Shown here piece by piece: positions 53,779 to 63,689 of a stretch of 64,000 nucleotides of DNA. The stretch spans positions 947,562 through 1,011,561 of the forward strand of contig NZ_OY763421.1 in NCBI RefSeq assembly GCF_963667555.1, read 5' to 3'. The notes below the pieces were generated by a model. That model was not told the origin of the DNA. It saw nothing but the letters and a program-made list of their open reading frames with translations, and ran no database searches. Position 1 is the stretch's first letter; the number at the start of each line of letters is the position of its first letter. The position numbers were made by a program, and so were the translations under genes. This DNA is from an uncultured Methanolobus sp. (GTDB lineage: Archaea > Halobacteriota > Methanosarcinia > Methanosarcinales > Methanosarcinaceae).

Positions 53779-54195
53779 ATGTTCAAAACAACTGTTACTC
53801 CACGATTCGGCGACATAGACGGACTTAAACACGCTAACAATATTGCCATTGCCATATGGTTCGAACAGGCCAGAAACCCGGTTTTCAGGCTGTTCACACC
53901 TGACCTTGACCTGAGCTATGAGAACTGGAAACTCATCATGGCAAGGACTGAGTATGATTATGTAGGCGAGATGTTCTACGGACACGATGTTGAGATCATC
54001 AGCTACATATCAAGGATAGGGAACTCTTCCTTCGTAGTTACACAGGAAGCATGGCAGAATGGAACAAAAGGAGCAATCGGCAGGTCAACTATCGTGCACT
54101 ATGACTTTTTGAACAAGAAGTCAGTGCCAATTCCTGATGAAATCAGGAAACAACTTGAGGAACACCTGCAGGATGAAGACAACAGTTGTAAGTAA
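53779..54195 (+). CDS. Acyl-CoA thioesterase (4HBT hot-dog fold)
   Basis: 138-aa hot-dog fold protein. FGDIDGLKHANNIAIAIWFEQAR carries the Asp of the 4-hydroxybenzoyl-CoA/YbgC-type thioesterases. It likely hydrolyses a short acyl-CoA. In an operon between the cupin regulator (21 bp) and acyl-CoA synthetase (40 bp). The chemical link is that the two enzymes make and break the same thioester class. Confidence 0.88.
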   Translation: MFKTTVTPRFGDIDGLKHANNIAIAIWFEQARNPVFRLFTPDLDLSYENWKLIMARTEYDYVGEMFYGHDVEIISYISRIGNSSFVVTQEAWQNGTKGAIGRSTIVHYDFLNKKSVPIPDEIRKQLEEHLQDEDNSCK

Positions 54196-54235
54196 CTCAT
54201 AAATTACCTGTAAATAAAATCCTGGAGATTTTACC

Positions 54236-55879
54236 ATGCCTTTTACTAATGAAACGATAGGTGGCTTTTTCGAGAAAACTGCCATGAATGACCCGGACAG
54301 GGAGTTCATGATATATCCCGACAGGGATCTGAGGTTCACCTATAAAGAATTCGATGAACGGGTCAACATGCTGGCAAAGGGCCTGCTGGAACTTGGTATA
54401 GAGAAAGGGGACCACGTAGGTATATGGGCTACCAATGTACCTGACTGGCTTACCTTCCTGTTTGCCACAGCAAAGATAGGAGTTGTCCTTGTCACTGTGA
54501 ACACCGCATACAAGATACATGAGGTAGATTATGTGATGAAACAGGCAGACCTGAAAGCCATTGCAATAATCGATGGTTTCAGGGATGTAAGTTACATTGA
54601 GACTATCTATGAACTTGTTCCGGAACTCAAGACACAGAGCCGCGGAAACTTAAGGAGTGAGAATTTCCCACACCTGAAGAATGTTATTTTCATCGGTCAG
54701 GAAAAGCACCGTGGAATGTACAGCACCAGGGAACTGTTCCTCCTGGGACAGCACGGAAGCGATGAAAAGATCCGTGACATCATGAAGACACTGGACAAGG
54801 ATGATGTCATCAACATGCAGTACACATCCGGTACAACAGGCTTCCCAAAAGGTGTAATGCTTACACACTATAACATCCTGAACAACGGTTACTACATAGG
54901 TGAAAGACAGAAATTCACCGCAGAAGACAGGCTTTGTCTCCCGGTACCACTGTTCCACTGTTTCGGAATAGTACTCGGTGTACTCGCAATCCTTACCCAC
55001 GGTGGCACACTTGTAATGCTTGAACTTTTCGACCCGCTTATGGCACTGGCTGCTGTGCAGAAAGAGAAATGTACAGCCCTCTATGGTGTGCCGACAATGT
55101 TCATTGCAGAGTTCAGCCACCCAATGTTCAAGATGTTCGACCTTTCGTCACTTAGAACCGGTATCATGGCAGGCTCACCATGTCCAATAGAGTCCATGAA
55201 ACGTGTCATTAATGAGATGCACTGTAAGGATATTACGATCGCATACGGACTCACTGAAGCATCACCGGTGTTCACACAGACAAGTACCGATGATACAATT
55301 GACCGCCGTGTCAGCACAGTTGGAACATCCATGCCTGAAATAGAGGTCAAGATCGTTGACCCTGAAACAGGAGAGATTGTCGGACCTAATGTACAGGGAG
55401 AGATCTGCTGCCGTGGTTACAATGTCATGAAAGGATACTACAAGATGCCTGAGATGACAGAAATTGCCATTGACAAGGATGGATGGCTCCACAGTGGTGA
55501 CCTTGCAACTGTTGATGAAGAAGGTTACTACAAGATAACAGGTCGTATCAAGGACATGATCATCCGTGGTGGAGAGAATATCTATCCAAGGGAAATTGAA
55601 GAATTCCTTTTCACCATGCCTGGTGTCAAGAATGCTCAGGTAGTTGGCATACCGGATCAGAAATATGGTGAGATAGTCGGTGCTTTCATAGTAAAGGAAG
55701 AAGGCTCAGACATAACTGAAGAGGATGTCAGGGACTTTGGTCTTGCAAGAATTGCACGCTACAAAGTTCCAAAACATGTATTCTTTGTAGAAGATTATCC
55801 ACTCACTGCCAGCGGAAAAATACAGAAGTTCAAACTCAGGGATCTGGCTGTTGAGCTTCTTAAAGATAATACAAATTGA
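54236..55879 (+). CDS. AMP-forming acyl-CoA synthetase
   Basis: 547-aa ANL-superfamily enzyme. P-loop-like [63 protein letters not shown] and the catalytic Lys near the end ([16 protein letters not shown]) are all present. It activates a carboxylic acid with ATP and CoA. GGAG lies ten bases before ATG. Substrate unknown; a medium-chain or branched acid is a guess. Third gene of the cupin-thioesterase-synthetase operon. Confidence 0.93.
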   Translation: MPFTNETIGGFFEKTAMNDPDREFMIYPDRDLRFTYKEFDERVNMLAKGLLELGIEKGDHVGIWATNVPDWLTFLFATAKIGVVLVTVNTAYKIHEVDYVMKQADLKAIAIIDGFRDVSYIETIYELVPELKTQSRGNLRSENFPHLKNVIFIGQEKHRGMYSTRELFLLGQHGSDEKIRDIMKTLDKDDVINMQYTSGTTGFPKGVMLTHYNILNNGYYIGERQKFTAEDRLCLPVPLFHCFGIVLGVLAILTHGGTLVMLELFDPLMALAAVQKEKCTALYGVPTMFIAEFSHPMFKMFDLSSLRTGIMAGSPCPIESMKRVINEMHCKDITIAYGLTEASPVFTQTSTDDTIDRRVSTVGTSMPEIEVKIVDPETGEIVGPNVQGEICCRGYNVMKGYYKMPEMTEIAIDKDGWLHSGDLATVDEEGYYKITGRIKDMIIRGGENIYPREIEEFLFTMPGVKNAQVVGIPDQKYGEIVGAFIVKEEGSDITEEDVRDFGLARIARYKVPKHVFFVEDYPLTASGKIQKFKLRDLAVELLKDNTN

Positions 55880-55915
55880 GAAAGAAGAGACTAGTTCTTC
55901 TTTTTCTTCATTTTT

Positions 55916-56644
55916 ATGGATAACATGTTTTTGAAAAGAGTGACACTCAAGGACATTGATCCTGATAGGTACGAAACATATCCTTTTTGCATTCCCGCTA
56001 TCAGGTATTTGGAGTCCATTGATTTTAAAAGCAATGTTACATTTTTTACAGGTGAGAACGGAACCGGAAAATCCACTTTGCTGGAAGCCATTGCGTATCA
56101 GATAGGTTTTAATACCGCAGGTGGCAGCCGAAGCAATTGTTTTGAACTCGAAAGATCAGGTTCATCGCTTGGAAATTATATCCGTTTATCGTGGATGCCA
56201 AAAATCTCAAATGGATTTTTCCTGAGAGCTGAAACATTCTATGACTTTGCATCCCATATAGATGAACTTGGTCCCGAATCGATAATTCACTATGGTGGCA
56301 GATCCCTTCATGAACAGTCGCATGGAGAAGCTTTTCTTTCACTTCTGAACAACAGGTTTGGAAAAAAAGGAATATATCTTATGGATGAACCTGAAGCAGC
56401 ACTTTCACCCATTCGACAGATGGCGCTGCTTAAAATAATCCATGACATTGAGAGTAATGGAAAAGCACAATTTATTATCGCCACACATTCTCCGATCTTA
56501 ATGGCGTATCCTGAAGCGCAGATACTGAACTTTGATGATTCATGCATCAAAACCATTGGGTATGAGGATACGGATCATTATAAGGTCACAAAATACTTTT
56601 TAAATAACAGAGAAAAGTATTTACAGGAATTGTTCAGGGACTGA
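55916..56644 (+). CDS. Small AAA/ABC-type ATPase
   Basis: 242-aa ATPase of the AAA_23/SMC-like predicted type. Walker A FFTGENGTGKSTLLEAIAY (about 42-60), an ABC-like signature LHEQSHGEAFLSLL, Walker B GIYLMDEPEAAL, and H-loop FIIATHSPILMAYPEAQIL. No membrane part, no adjacent permease. Probably a soluble ATPase of unknown role, as found next to many unrelated genes in anaerobes. Confidence 0.85.
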   Translation: MDNMFLKRVTLKDIDPDRYETYPFCIPAIRYLESIDFKSNVTFFTGENGTGKSTLLEAIAYQIGFNTAGGSRSNCFELERSGSSLGNYIRLSWMPKISNGFFLRAETFYDFASHIDELGPESIIHYGGRSLHEQSHGEAFLSLLNNRFGKKGIYLMDEPEAALSPIRQMALLKIIHDIESNGKAQFIIATHSPILMAYPEAQILNFDDSCIKTIGYEDTDHYKVTKYFLNNREKYLQELFRD

Positions 56645-57066
56645 ACAAAATAGCATGAATAATTGGCTCTGTAGAAATCCTGTCATGTGACTGATACATT
56701 CTTTTCCCAATTTAATTTCCACAAAAAAATTGGCAATCTAAAAACAAAGCAACCATCCGCCGAAAGCGGCACCTTCCAATGCTTCTATTCAGAAGTTCAT
56801 CCCTTAGATGAGTACATTTATACAGATAATTCTACCAAAGTCCCCGGGTGAAGTATTCTATGATCATATGCAGATCTCTTTGCTTATTTTTATGGTAAAG
56901 CGCCGGCTTTGCCGGACCTCTGGGATTATTAGAGTTACTCGTGATCTGCGAGATATTATAATGGCAGGATTTCTGCAGATCCGAATAATTTATGATTCAA
57001 ATTAGGAAATCAGGATAAAAATTTAAAAATGTAAAAATGTAAAATGATGTGAGAAATCTCACACCA
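56645..57066 (+). repeat. Intergenic region with intact MITE (copy 6 at 56665-56982)
   Basis: The best-preserved copy: 318 bp from 56665 to 56982, ends GGCTCTGTAGAAATCCT and the inverse of GGATCTGCAGAAATCCT, flanked by a perfect 8-bp direct repeat GAATAATT (56657-56664 and 56983-56990). Hairpins CCGCC-GAA-AGCGG-like at about 56757 and CCGGC-TTT-GCCGG at about 56902. No coding capacity. It lies between convergent genes. Confidence 0.88.
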
Positions 57067-59025
57067 TCACTTTTTTCTGTAATATCTCTGTCTGAAAACC
57101 ACTGCAGATAAACCAGCAAAGGCAAGAATTCCAGTGAATCCGGGAATGCTGCTTCCACTGTCTTCATTTTCCACAGGTGCTGCAACACTGGCATAAGCCT
57201 CGTAATCTTCGTAAACAGCTATGGATGTTCCCATGAAAGCACTGTCATCTGCATAATAGTCCTCGATCTCAGAAAGAAGGTTCTGTACATCAGCATCAGT
57301 TAAGAAATCCTTATTAACTGAGATACCGATGAGTGTTTTTCCTTCCGAAGCCCTTATCTCACCCATTCTGGAAGCTACTGAATCGATTATTTCTGACTTT
57401 GTGTCCGGGTTGGTTTCTCCAGGCTCGTATGTCTGGAGAATTATCAGGTCTGCGGTTTCTGAAACTCCTGAAATGTCAGACAATGTGTAAGATGCAGGAA
57501 TGTCAACAGCAACTGCAAGTTCATTACCTGCTGTTTCTCTTACATCCTCAAGTAAAAGCAAGTTCAGAGCGCATGCATTGTCCAGATCACCAGTACATGG
57601 GTCAAGGGCAATATCAACACCGTCGAATGCTGAAAGTGATTTGCTGTTGTAGTCAATTACCTCATCAAGGACAGCTTTTACATAAACCGAGTTATCCTCG
57701 TTGGTATCGCTGTTCGGATCGTTGAAGATCATTGCGTAGACCTGCATATCATTGTCATGGGCAGTTTTCACAAATCTCTCAAGATTCCAGATATTATCCT
57801 CGTTCGTCAGGACCATGATAGTGTTCAGTCCGCTGTCTTTCAGCTCAACGATAGCATCCTCGTCATAGGCAGTTGAATTAAAGATGCGTATTGCAGTCAT
57901 AATTCCACTGGCAGGAGTTATGTTGATCCTGGCAGGTGTTTCCACAACTACTTCTTCAGTCTCCTGCATGGAGCTTTTCAGTGTCACTGTAGGTTCATCG
58001 GGAACGAAATTACGTACATAGGCATAGTCAATTGATACGTAACCTGTATTATCTGAAGTGTCTGAGTATGAATTTGCAGAAATGTATACCTTCATATCGG
58101 TAACCGGGATATAGTTGCTATCTTCGGTGGATATGATGTCCATTTTGCTGTCTTTGACACCATCCTTATACCAGGATATCCTGCCAAGCTCATCTTCCAT
58201 ATACCAGGCAACGCCAATGGTGTACCAGTCACCTTCTATTTCGCCGATGTCGGTCAGGTCTGAAGGGAAATAGCGCACATCAGCCTTGGCATTTTTAATT
58301 GTCCAGCTAACCTCTGTTTCGTTCTCAAGTTCAGACACAGCCAGGATCTGATTCTTTGTTTCTTTCTGAGGGTCAACGAATCCCTGAGTTATAACAGGGC
58401 CTCTGCTATCTTCTCCAGTGGTTGTTTTTGTTCTTTTGACCACGAACATGGAATTTATTGAGAACTGGTCTTCGGATTTGATACTTGAGACATCCTCCGG
58501 ATGGAATTTTGGTACTATGAGTTGACACACACCACTGGAAACTTTCTGCTCCCCACCGCCTGTTGTGAACGAGTCCCAGTTTGAAAAAGCGCTGGTACCG
58601 GTGAATGCATCAAAGAATACAAAAGTTCCGGGACCGCTAGCAATGTCACTTGCATCTGGATTACCATAATGCATTGTGATCTTGGTATTACTACCTGACG
58701 GAATGGAAGGTACTTTTACCCATATAGTTGCTTTTTCCCTTTTAGCATCCCACTTTTCTATCCAGTGTTTAAGCTGTGAATCACCGGATGTGAAACGTAT
58801 GTCCTGTCCTTCTGACTGGGCAAGTGAAAAATCAAAATTCGAGCTATTAAGAACTATGGGAACCTGATAGTTTGTCAGGCTGCTACCTGAGTTCTCTTTA
58901 ATTGTAATTTCTTCAGAGTAATTCCATTCACCGCCACCTGAATAGGTTAATGCTGCGCATGTTTGCACAAGTGCCAGGCTGGCTACTAATAACAAAGTGA
59001 TATAAATTAATCTCCTAAATGACAT
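57067..59025 (-). CDS. Secreted DUF2341 protein with PGF-like anchor
   Basis: 652 aa. Signal peptide LIYITLLLVASLALVQTCAA. DUF2341 domain at about 30-150 (NYQVPIVLNSSNFDF, ITMHYGNPDASDIASG), a concanavalin-like second part, then from about 370 a TIM-barrel-like domain (ITPASGIMTAIRIFNSTAYD, GLNTIMVLTNEDNIWNLERFV, FDGVDIALDPC, TADLIILQTYEPGE) of the kind seen in glycoside-hydrolase-like proteins. The C-terminus SSIPGFTGILAFAGLSAVVF plus a basic tail is a PGF-CTERM-like sorting signal. A surface protein, possibly binding or cutting polysaccharide. Confidence 0.82.
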   Translation of the reverse strand: MSFRRLIYITLLLVASLALVQTCAALTYSGGGEWNYSEEITIKENSGSSLTNYQVPIVLNSSNFDFSLAQSEGQDIRFTSGDSQLKHWIEKWDAKREKATIWVKVPSIPSGSNTKITMHYGNPDASDIASGPGTFVFFDAFTGTSAFSNWDSFTTGGGEQKVSSGVCQLIVPKFHPEDVSSIKSEDQFSINSMFVVKRTKTTTGEDSRGPVITQGFVDPQKETKNQILAVSELENETEVSWTIKNAKADVRYFPSDLTDIGEIEGDWYTIGVAWYMEDELGRISWYKDGVKDSKMDIISTEDSNYIPVTDMKVYISANSYSDTSDNTGYVSIDYAYVRNFVPDEPTVTLKSSMQETEEVVVETPARINITPASGIMTAIRIFNSTAYDEDAIVELKDSGLNTIMVLTNEDNIWNLERFVKTAHDNDMQVYAMIFNDPNSDTNEDNSVYVKAVLDEVIDYNSKSLSAFDGVDIALDPCTGDLDNACALNLLLLEDVRETAGNELAVAVDIPASYTLSDISGVSETADLIILQTYEPGETNPDTKSEIIDSVASRMGEIRASEGKTLIGISVNKDFLTDADVQNLLSEIEDYYADDSAFMGTSIAVYEDYEAYASVAAPVENEDSGSSIPGFTGILAFAGLSAVVFRQRYYRKK

Positions 59026-59413
59026 CCTAACGCCGTCCTCATGTGTTTTGACAATTATTTAGAAATATATTCTTACTAATAATTTGTTATGAGACGGTAT
59101 AAAGCTTGTGCACTTAAAAAGAAAAGTAGCATCAAAATTAAAGTTGAAGGAGATTGAATCTGTAGAGAACATACTAATTTTAGTTACACAAACTTTGTTT
59201 TTTTACAGTTCCAAAAAACAATTTGAAAACTAAAACCAAAGTAACCATCCGCCGAAGGCGGCACGTTCCGATGCTGCGATATAGAAAATAATTGCATTTG
59301 TGCTGAGATTCTACAGAAAAAGATAAAGAAAATACAATGTATTAATGCAGATTCTTTTTCTTTTTCTTATGGGAAAACGCCGGCTTCGCCGGACCTTTCG
59401 GGATAATCCTAGT
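59026..59413 (+). repeat. Intergenic region with repeat copy 7
   Basis: The repeat spans about 59232-59405: CCGCC-GAA-GGCGG at about 59250 and CCGGC-TTC-GCCGG at about 59379. GAATCTGTAGAGAAC near 59155 may be a decayed left arm. The right edge reaches the 3' end of nudC. The rest is the AT-rich upstream region of the DUF2341 gene. Confidence 0.7.
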
Positions 59414-60319
59414 TCAGGATTGCTTGTCTATAAAATACCTGATGAGCTGTCCTGATATACTAAAAGTTCCGGGGACATTAGGGATCTCATCAGCCCTGAA
59501 CCAGCCGGCATCTTCTATCTCAACACCGTCAACCTTAATCTCGCCTTCTGCGTGTTCAGCGGTAAATCCTATCATGAGGGAATCCGGGAAAGGCCATGGC
59601 TGGCTTCCAAAGTATCTGACGTTTCTGACGTTGACTCCTACTTCTTCCATTACTTCCCTGACAACAGCCTGCTCTATGGATTCTCCCGGTTCGACAAATC
59701 CGGCAATGATACTGTATCTTCCCTGTGGAAAATGTGGAGAACGTGCCAGAAGGACTTTGTCCTCTTTTTCGACAAGGACAATTATAGCAGGAGATATTTT
59801 CGGGAATGATGTGAAACCACATTCAGGACATTGTTTTGCTCTTTCTTCTTCCTTGAGTGCTGTTTCGCTGCCACATCTGCCGCAATAAAGAGTATTTTTG
59901 TCCCATTCCATAATATGTACGGCTTTCCCTGCAAGCATAGCGAGGTTTTCTTCAAGAATGCCATTCAGTTCCCTGAGTCCCACAAAACAGGTGCTTTCAC
60001 TGAGCTTACAAACATCTGCCGCAGACTGTGTTTCAAAAGGGTCGCCTGACATCAGGTTTTCTGAATATTTTGAACCGTCAAGTTCCATTGAATAACAGGA
60101 GATCTCCTTGAGTTCCCCCAGATACTGAGTTCTTATGCCAGTGTAATCAAGTTCATCCATCTCTTTCATGGAAGGAAGCCTGTAATCTCCCTCATTACCT
60201 ATGAGCAATAGCTCACGGTTCTTGAATGCAAAACAAAAAGTGGAACTGTTCTCATCCTTCTGCGGTGGCCGGACCAGTGGCATAAAGTCCGAAGCCTTGA
60301 TTGTGTCCTCTGCGTTCAT
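59414..60319 (-). CDS. nudC: NAD(+)/NADH pyrophosphatase NudC
   Basis: 301-aa Nudix hydrolase. Zinc ribbon CGRCGS ... CPECGF at about 145-170, Nudix box GFVEPGESIEQAVVREVMEEVGV, and the NudC-specific SQPWPFPDSLMIGF. It splits NADH (or NAD-capped RNA) to NMN and AMP. Complete. The 3' end lies at the edge of a repeat copy. Single gene. Confidence 0.93.
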   Translation of the reverse strand: MNAEDTIKASDFMPLVRPPQKDENSSTFCFAFKNRELLLIGNEGDYRLPSMKEMDELDYTGIRTQYLGELKEISCYSMELDGSKYSENLMSGDPFETQSAADVCKLSESTCFVGLRELNGILEENLAMLAGKAVHIMEWDKNTLYCGRCGSETALKEEERAKQCPECGFTSFPKISPAIIVLVEKEDKVLLARSPHFPQGRYSIIAGFVEPGESIEQAVVREVMEEVGVNVRNVRYFGSQPWPFPDSLMIGFTAEHAEGEIKVDGVEIEDAGWFRADEIPNVPGTFSISGQLIRYFIDKQS

Positions 60320-60452
60320 AACTGGATGAATAGATGTTTGGGAATATTTATCAACATTGCCTTAGGACTTGCTTTGTCCGAAAAATCGCGTTTTGGATTT
60401 AAAGCATTATTGCAAACAATATTCCCTTATCCAAAATCTATATCATTAAACA

Positions 60453-61004
60453 TCAAATATCCAAAAATTTGAAAATGAATGAAAAATAGCTGTTATCTCC
60501 ACCATTTCGTGAAACATAAAATTGAATGTAATCTTTTGCTTTTTTGACACTATCTTCTAGTATTTTTTCTCTTTCAAAATAATTATCATAATTAAAGTCA
60601 TAAGTTACATACCGAACACCATTACGACTGATAATTTTTTCATCTTCGTTTGCAGGCTTAAAAGTCCAATTGTCACCCAAAAATTCAAACTCATTATTTT
60701 TCGATAAGTACGCATATCCACCTATAATCACAAATCCATGTTCTGCAAAGAAGTTAATTACTTCAATAGCATCATCGTTTTTCCAAGCTAACTTATAGTA
60801 TCCCTCTGAATATGCTTTGTTGAGATCAATTGCTTTTTCCAGTAAATTTTCTGGAAATATAGCTGGATATCTGTATTTTTCTTTCAAGATTTCATAGCTT
60901 TCTTTTTTAGCATTAATCTTCCAGCCATTAAACGATATATTATTCATACAATCTATTAGTAAAATTACGATGGCAATATAAAAAAGTATCACAAGGCAAT
61001 CCAC
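60453..61004 (-). CDS. Membrane-anchored protein, possibly immunity-like
   Basis: 183 aa. One N-terminal membrane helix (CLVILFYIAIVILLIDCM). The soluble part EVINFFAEHGFVIIGGYAYLSKNNEFEFLGDNWTFKP has a pattern reminiscent of small immunity or SUKH/Imm40-type proteins, but I cannot assign a family. AT-rich and isolated. No toxin gene adjoins. Confidence 0.5.
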   Translation of the reverse strand: MDCLVILFYIAIVILLIDCMNNISFNGWKINAKKESYEILKEKYRYPAIFPENLLEKAIDLNKAYSEGYYKLAWKNDDAIEVINFFAEHGFVIIGGYAYLSKNNEFEFLGDNWTFKPANEDEKIISRNGVRYVTYDFNYDNYFEREKILEDSVKKAKDYIQFYVSRNGGDNSYFSFIFKFLDI

Positions 61005-61212
61005 TCTTGATTGCCAGTATACTTGGAATGGTTATTTTTTTTGTTTTGAGAAATGAAATGAGATGATTATAACCCGTTAGATATTCTTGATTAAATCCTC
61101 AAACAAATAATGTCCAGTTAATATTTCCAACACGCACCACTTAGAACCTTAAAGTTTTAATATAAAACCTACAGAATACTATTAGGTTAATGGGATTAAC
61201 GGGAATGATAAA

Positions 61213-61878
61213 ATGAACTACCTGATACTGGTAAGACACGGACAGTCCAGATGGAACCTTGAGAACAGGTTCACCGGATGGGTTGATGTACCACTTAGTG
61301 AAAAAGGGATCAAAGAAGCAATTGACTGCGCTGTTGAACTTGAGAATGTGAAAATAGACGTTGCGTTCACCTCCAAACTCATAAGGGCGCAGGAGACACT
61401 TTTCCTTATACTGGCAAAGCAGAAGAAAACCGGTGTTTTCCTGCATGAAAGTACTAAAAGGGATGAATGGTCACTTCACCCTGACAGATTTGAAGAGAAT
61501 GAAATTCCAATATTTTCAAACGATGCCCTGAATGAAAGGTTCTACGGGGAACTGCAGGGACAGAACAAACAGGAAGCGAGGGACAAGTTTGGAGAAGAAC
61601 AGGTCTTCATCTGGAGACGAAGTTACGATATCCAGCCTCCCGGCGGTGAAAGTCTTAAAGATACATATGAGCGCACAATTCCTTATTTCAAAGAAGCGAT
61701 CATCCCTCAACTTGAAAACGGGAAAAATGTTATCGTTGCTGCACACGGAAACAGCCTGCGCTCCGTGATAAAATATATTGAGAACATCAGTGACGAAGAT
61801 ATACCAAAGCTTGAACTGGAAACCGGAAAGCCAGTGTTCTATAGCTTTGAAAACGGCAAGTTTAGAAAAGATGAATAA
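61213..61878 (+). CDS. gpmA: 2,3-bisphosphoglycerate-dependent phosphoglycerate mutase
   Basis: 221-aa dPGM. LVRHGQSRWNLENRFTGWVDVPLSEKG carries the phosphorylated His in RHG; LNERFYGELQGQNKQEARDKFGEEQVFIWRRSYDIQPPGGESLKDTYERT and HGNSLRSVIKYIE (second His) are diagnostic. It interconverts 3- and 2-phosphoglycerate in glycolysis/gluconeogenesis. Many archaea use only the unrelated cofactor-independent enzyme. GGGAATGAT precedes ATG. Confidence 0.95.
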   Translation: MNYLILVRHGQSRWNLENRFTGWVDVPLSEKGIKEAIDCAVELENVKIDVAFTSKLIRAQETLFLILAKQKKTGVFLHESTKRDEWSLHPDRFEENEIPIFSNDALNERFYGELQGQNKQEARDKFGEEQVFIWRRSYDIQPPGGESLKDTYERTIPYFKEAIIPQLENGKNVIVAAHGNSLRSVIKYIENISDEDIPKLELETGKPVFYSFENGKFRKDE

Positions 61879-62207
61879 ATGCCTTATAAAAGATTATGAT
61901 GAAATCTTTGTGTTTTTATGTTAGTTCACAAAATCAGTTGACAATCAAAGAACAATGCAACCACCCGCCGAAGGCGGCACATTCCAATGCTGCTATACAG
62001 AAGATTATTCCTCTGATCATTGCATTTATGTAAATAATACAGGAGTTCTAAAAAGAACATATCCTGAGTAGTACGCAGATAACTTTGTTTTATATTATCG
62101 GAAAACGCCGGCTTCGCCGGACCCTTCGGGATCATTTAAGTTATTCACAATTTAACATTGATTACTGATTTATAATATGCCAGGATTTCTTCAATGCAAA
62201 AACCACA
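61879..62207 (+). repeat. Intergenic region with repeat copy 8
   Basis: The repeat occupies about 61933-62196 between convergent gpmA and thioredoxin genes: CCGCC-GAA-GGCGG at about 61965 and CCGGC-TTC-GCCGG at about 62108. The right arm CCAGGATTTCTTCAATGC keeps part of the terminal repeat; the left arm is decayed. Confidence 0.72.
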
Positions 62208-62600
62208 TCACTCATAAAGAGAAACTTCATCCGGCATAGGGGATGTATGCAGCACGCATTCATCACCGTGTTTTATAAGTTGCTCAATAGATTTTCGCAG
62301 AATTGAAGGATATACAAGGCCAACTTCTTCCTTAATGGGATTTCCTTTGCAGAAGAACTTGAAAGTTGGAGTTCCACGCACACCGTATTTTCTTGCAGTC
62401 ATGGGACTGTCAAGCCCATTCATCATAACAAAAATACATGACTTATGGAATTCAACTGAGTACTCCTTAAAGTACGGTTCTATCTCCTTGCAGTGAACGC
62501 AGGTTGGCAGATAGAACATAACTACCATTGGTTTTTCCTGATTTTCAATGAGTTCTGCCCAGTTAGAATCATTAGCTTCCAGAATATTAGTTTCAGCCAT
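62208..62600 (-). CDS. Thioredoxin-like protein
   Basis: 130-aa thioredoxin fold. PMVVMFYLPTCVHCKEIEPYF carries the redox pair in a CVHC active site; cis-Pro is in VRGTPTFKFF. No signal peptide, so cytoplasmic. CVHC differs from the usual CGPC and fits a disulphide reductase with specific partners. Partner unknown. Confidence 0.88.
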   Translation of the reverse strand: MAETNILEANDSNWAELIENQEKPMVVMFYLPTCVHCKEIEPYFKEYSVEFHKSCIFVMMNGLDSPMTARKYGVRGTPTFKFFCKGNPIKEEVGLVYPSILRKSIEQLIKHGDECVLHTSPMPDEVSLYE

Positions 62601-62669
62601 TTTACCACTCCAGAATAAATGGAGCCTTAAAGGTATTAAAATATTTTCACTAATAGATACCTATAGGAA

Positions 62670-63689
62670 CTAATACTCATAAGAACTTATTTCCACTGTT
62701 TCATTGAAGAAATGATAATAATCAGGAATCTTGTGAAGTAGTACTGATTCTCCATTTGCGTAGCGTTTGAATTGATTAATAAATTTCATAAGATTTTTGC
62801 ATATATTTAAACGTTCATAACCATAATCATGATAAACAACAACATTTTTTTCAAACTTTATTCTGAATCCCGAATTTAATGCTTTGAAACAGAATTCAAT
62901 ATCTTCTCCAGCAGCTGTTGGAAATGAGTTTGAAAAACTTATTTTTTTTGCTACTTCTGAGGTGATGCCAATGTTACATGTTGGACCATATAATAAAAAC
63001 TCATTGTCCGAAAATACCCTTCCGTTTAATGTGCCATTTATTTCATGATATGTATCAAACCAGCAGCAATCTAAAGACTTAGTGTTACCGGAAATAATAG
63101 AAGCAGTTCTATTTTTCTGAAAAGATTTTATTATATTTTCTACCCACACACATTCAGGCAAACAGTCAACATCAGTGAATACAATAACATCTGATGATAA
63201 ATCAAGGGCTAGATTAATTCCCGCATTTCTGGCTATAGCGGGGCCCGAATTTTGTGATAGTTTGTGATAACACACACCCTTTGGTATAGGGTAACTCATC
63301 GGAGAACAATCATCAATAAGAATAATAGTATCGATTTTACAAGATTGGGATTTTAATGCTTCTACCAGACGAAGAAGACATTTCATTGAAAAATTGTCTT
63401 TTATATATACAGGAACTACAACAGATATAGTAGGATCTAATGGTACTGAATTATAAGTATCATTATATGAAAAAATTTTAGAGTTGGTTTTGTTTACTTC
63501 ACCTATAAACGCATGTTGACCACTCTTGAATGCGGCTATTTCAATCAATTTAGTGAGGATGAAACTTATTTTTATAGAGAAAGGAAGAGGTTTTTTGGAC
63601 CAATAACATAAGGTTTTCAGAATATTCAACCTATTTCTACCAAAACTTCTTACATATGCAAAACAACTCACGCTGTGCCCCCTAAACAT
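62670..63689 (-). CDS. Family 2 glycosyltransferase
   Basis: 339 aa from ATG 63689. The GT-A core begins at about 85: ISVVVPVYIKDN, TIILIDDCSP, GPAIARNAGINLALDLSSDVIVFTDVDC (DVD motif for the metal-nucleotide sugar) and AAGEDIEFCFKA (catalytic ED). Residues 1-80 are a non-GT extension. It transfers a sugar to a surface lipid, glycan or protein. It overlaps the upstream SPASM gene end by about 20 bp, so the two are co-transcribed. Confidence 0.87.
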   Translation of the reverse strand: MFRGHSVSCFAYVRSFGRNRLNILKTLCYWSKKPLPFSIKISFILTKLIEIAAFKSGQHAFIGEVNKTNSKIFSYNDTYNSVPLDPTISVVVPVYIKDNFSMKCLLRLVEALKSQSCKIDTIILIDDCSPMSYPIPKGVCYHKLSQNSGPAIARNAGINLALDLSSDVIVFTDVDCLPECVWVENIIKSFQKNRTASIISGNTKSLDCCWFDTYHEINGTLNGRVFSDNEFLLYGPTCNIGITSEVAKKISFSNSFPTAAGEDIEFCFKALNSGFRIKFEKNVVVYHDYGYERLNICKNLMKFINQFKRYANGESVLLHKIPDYYHFFNETVEISSYEY

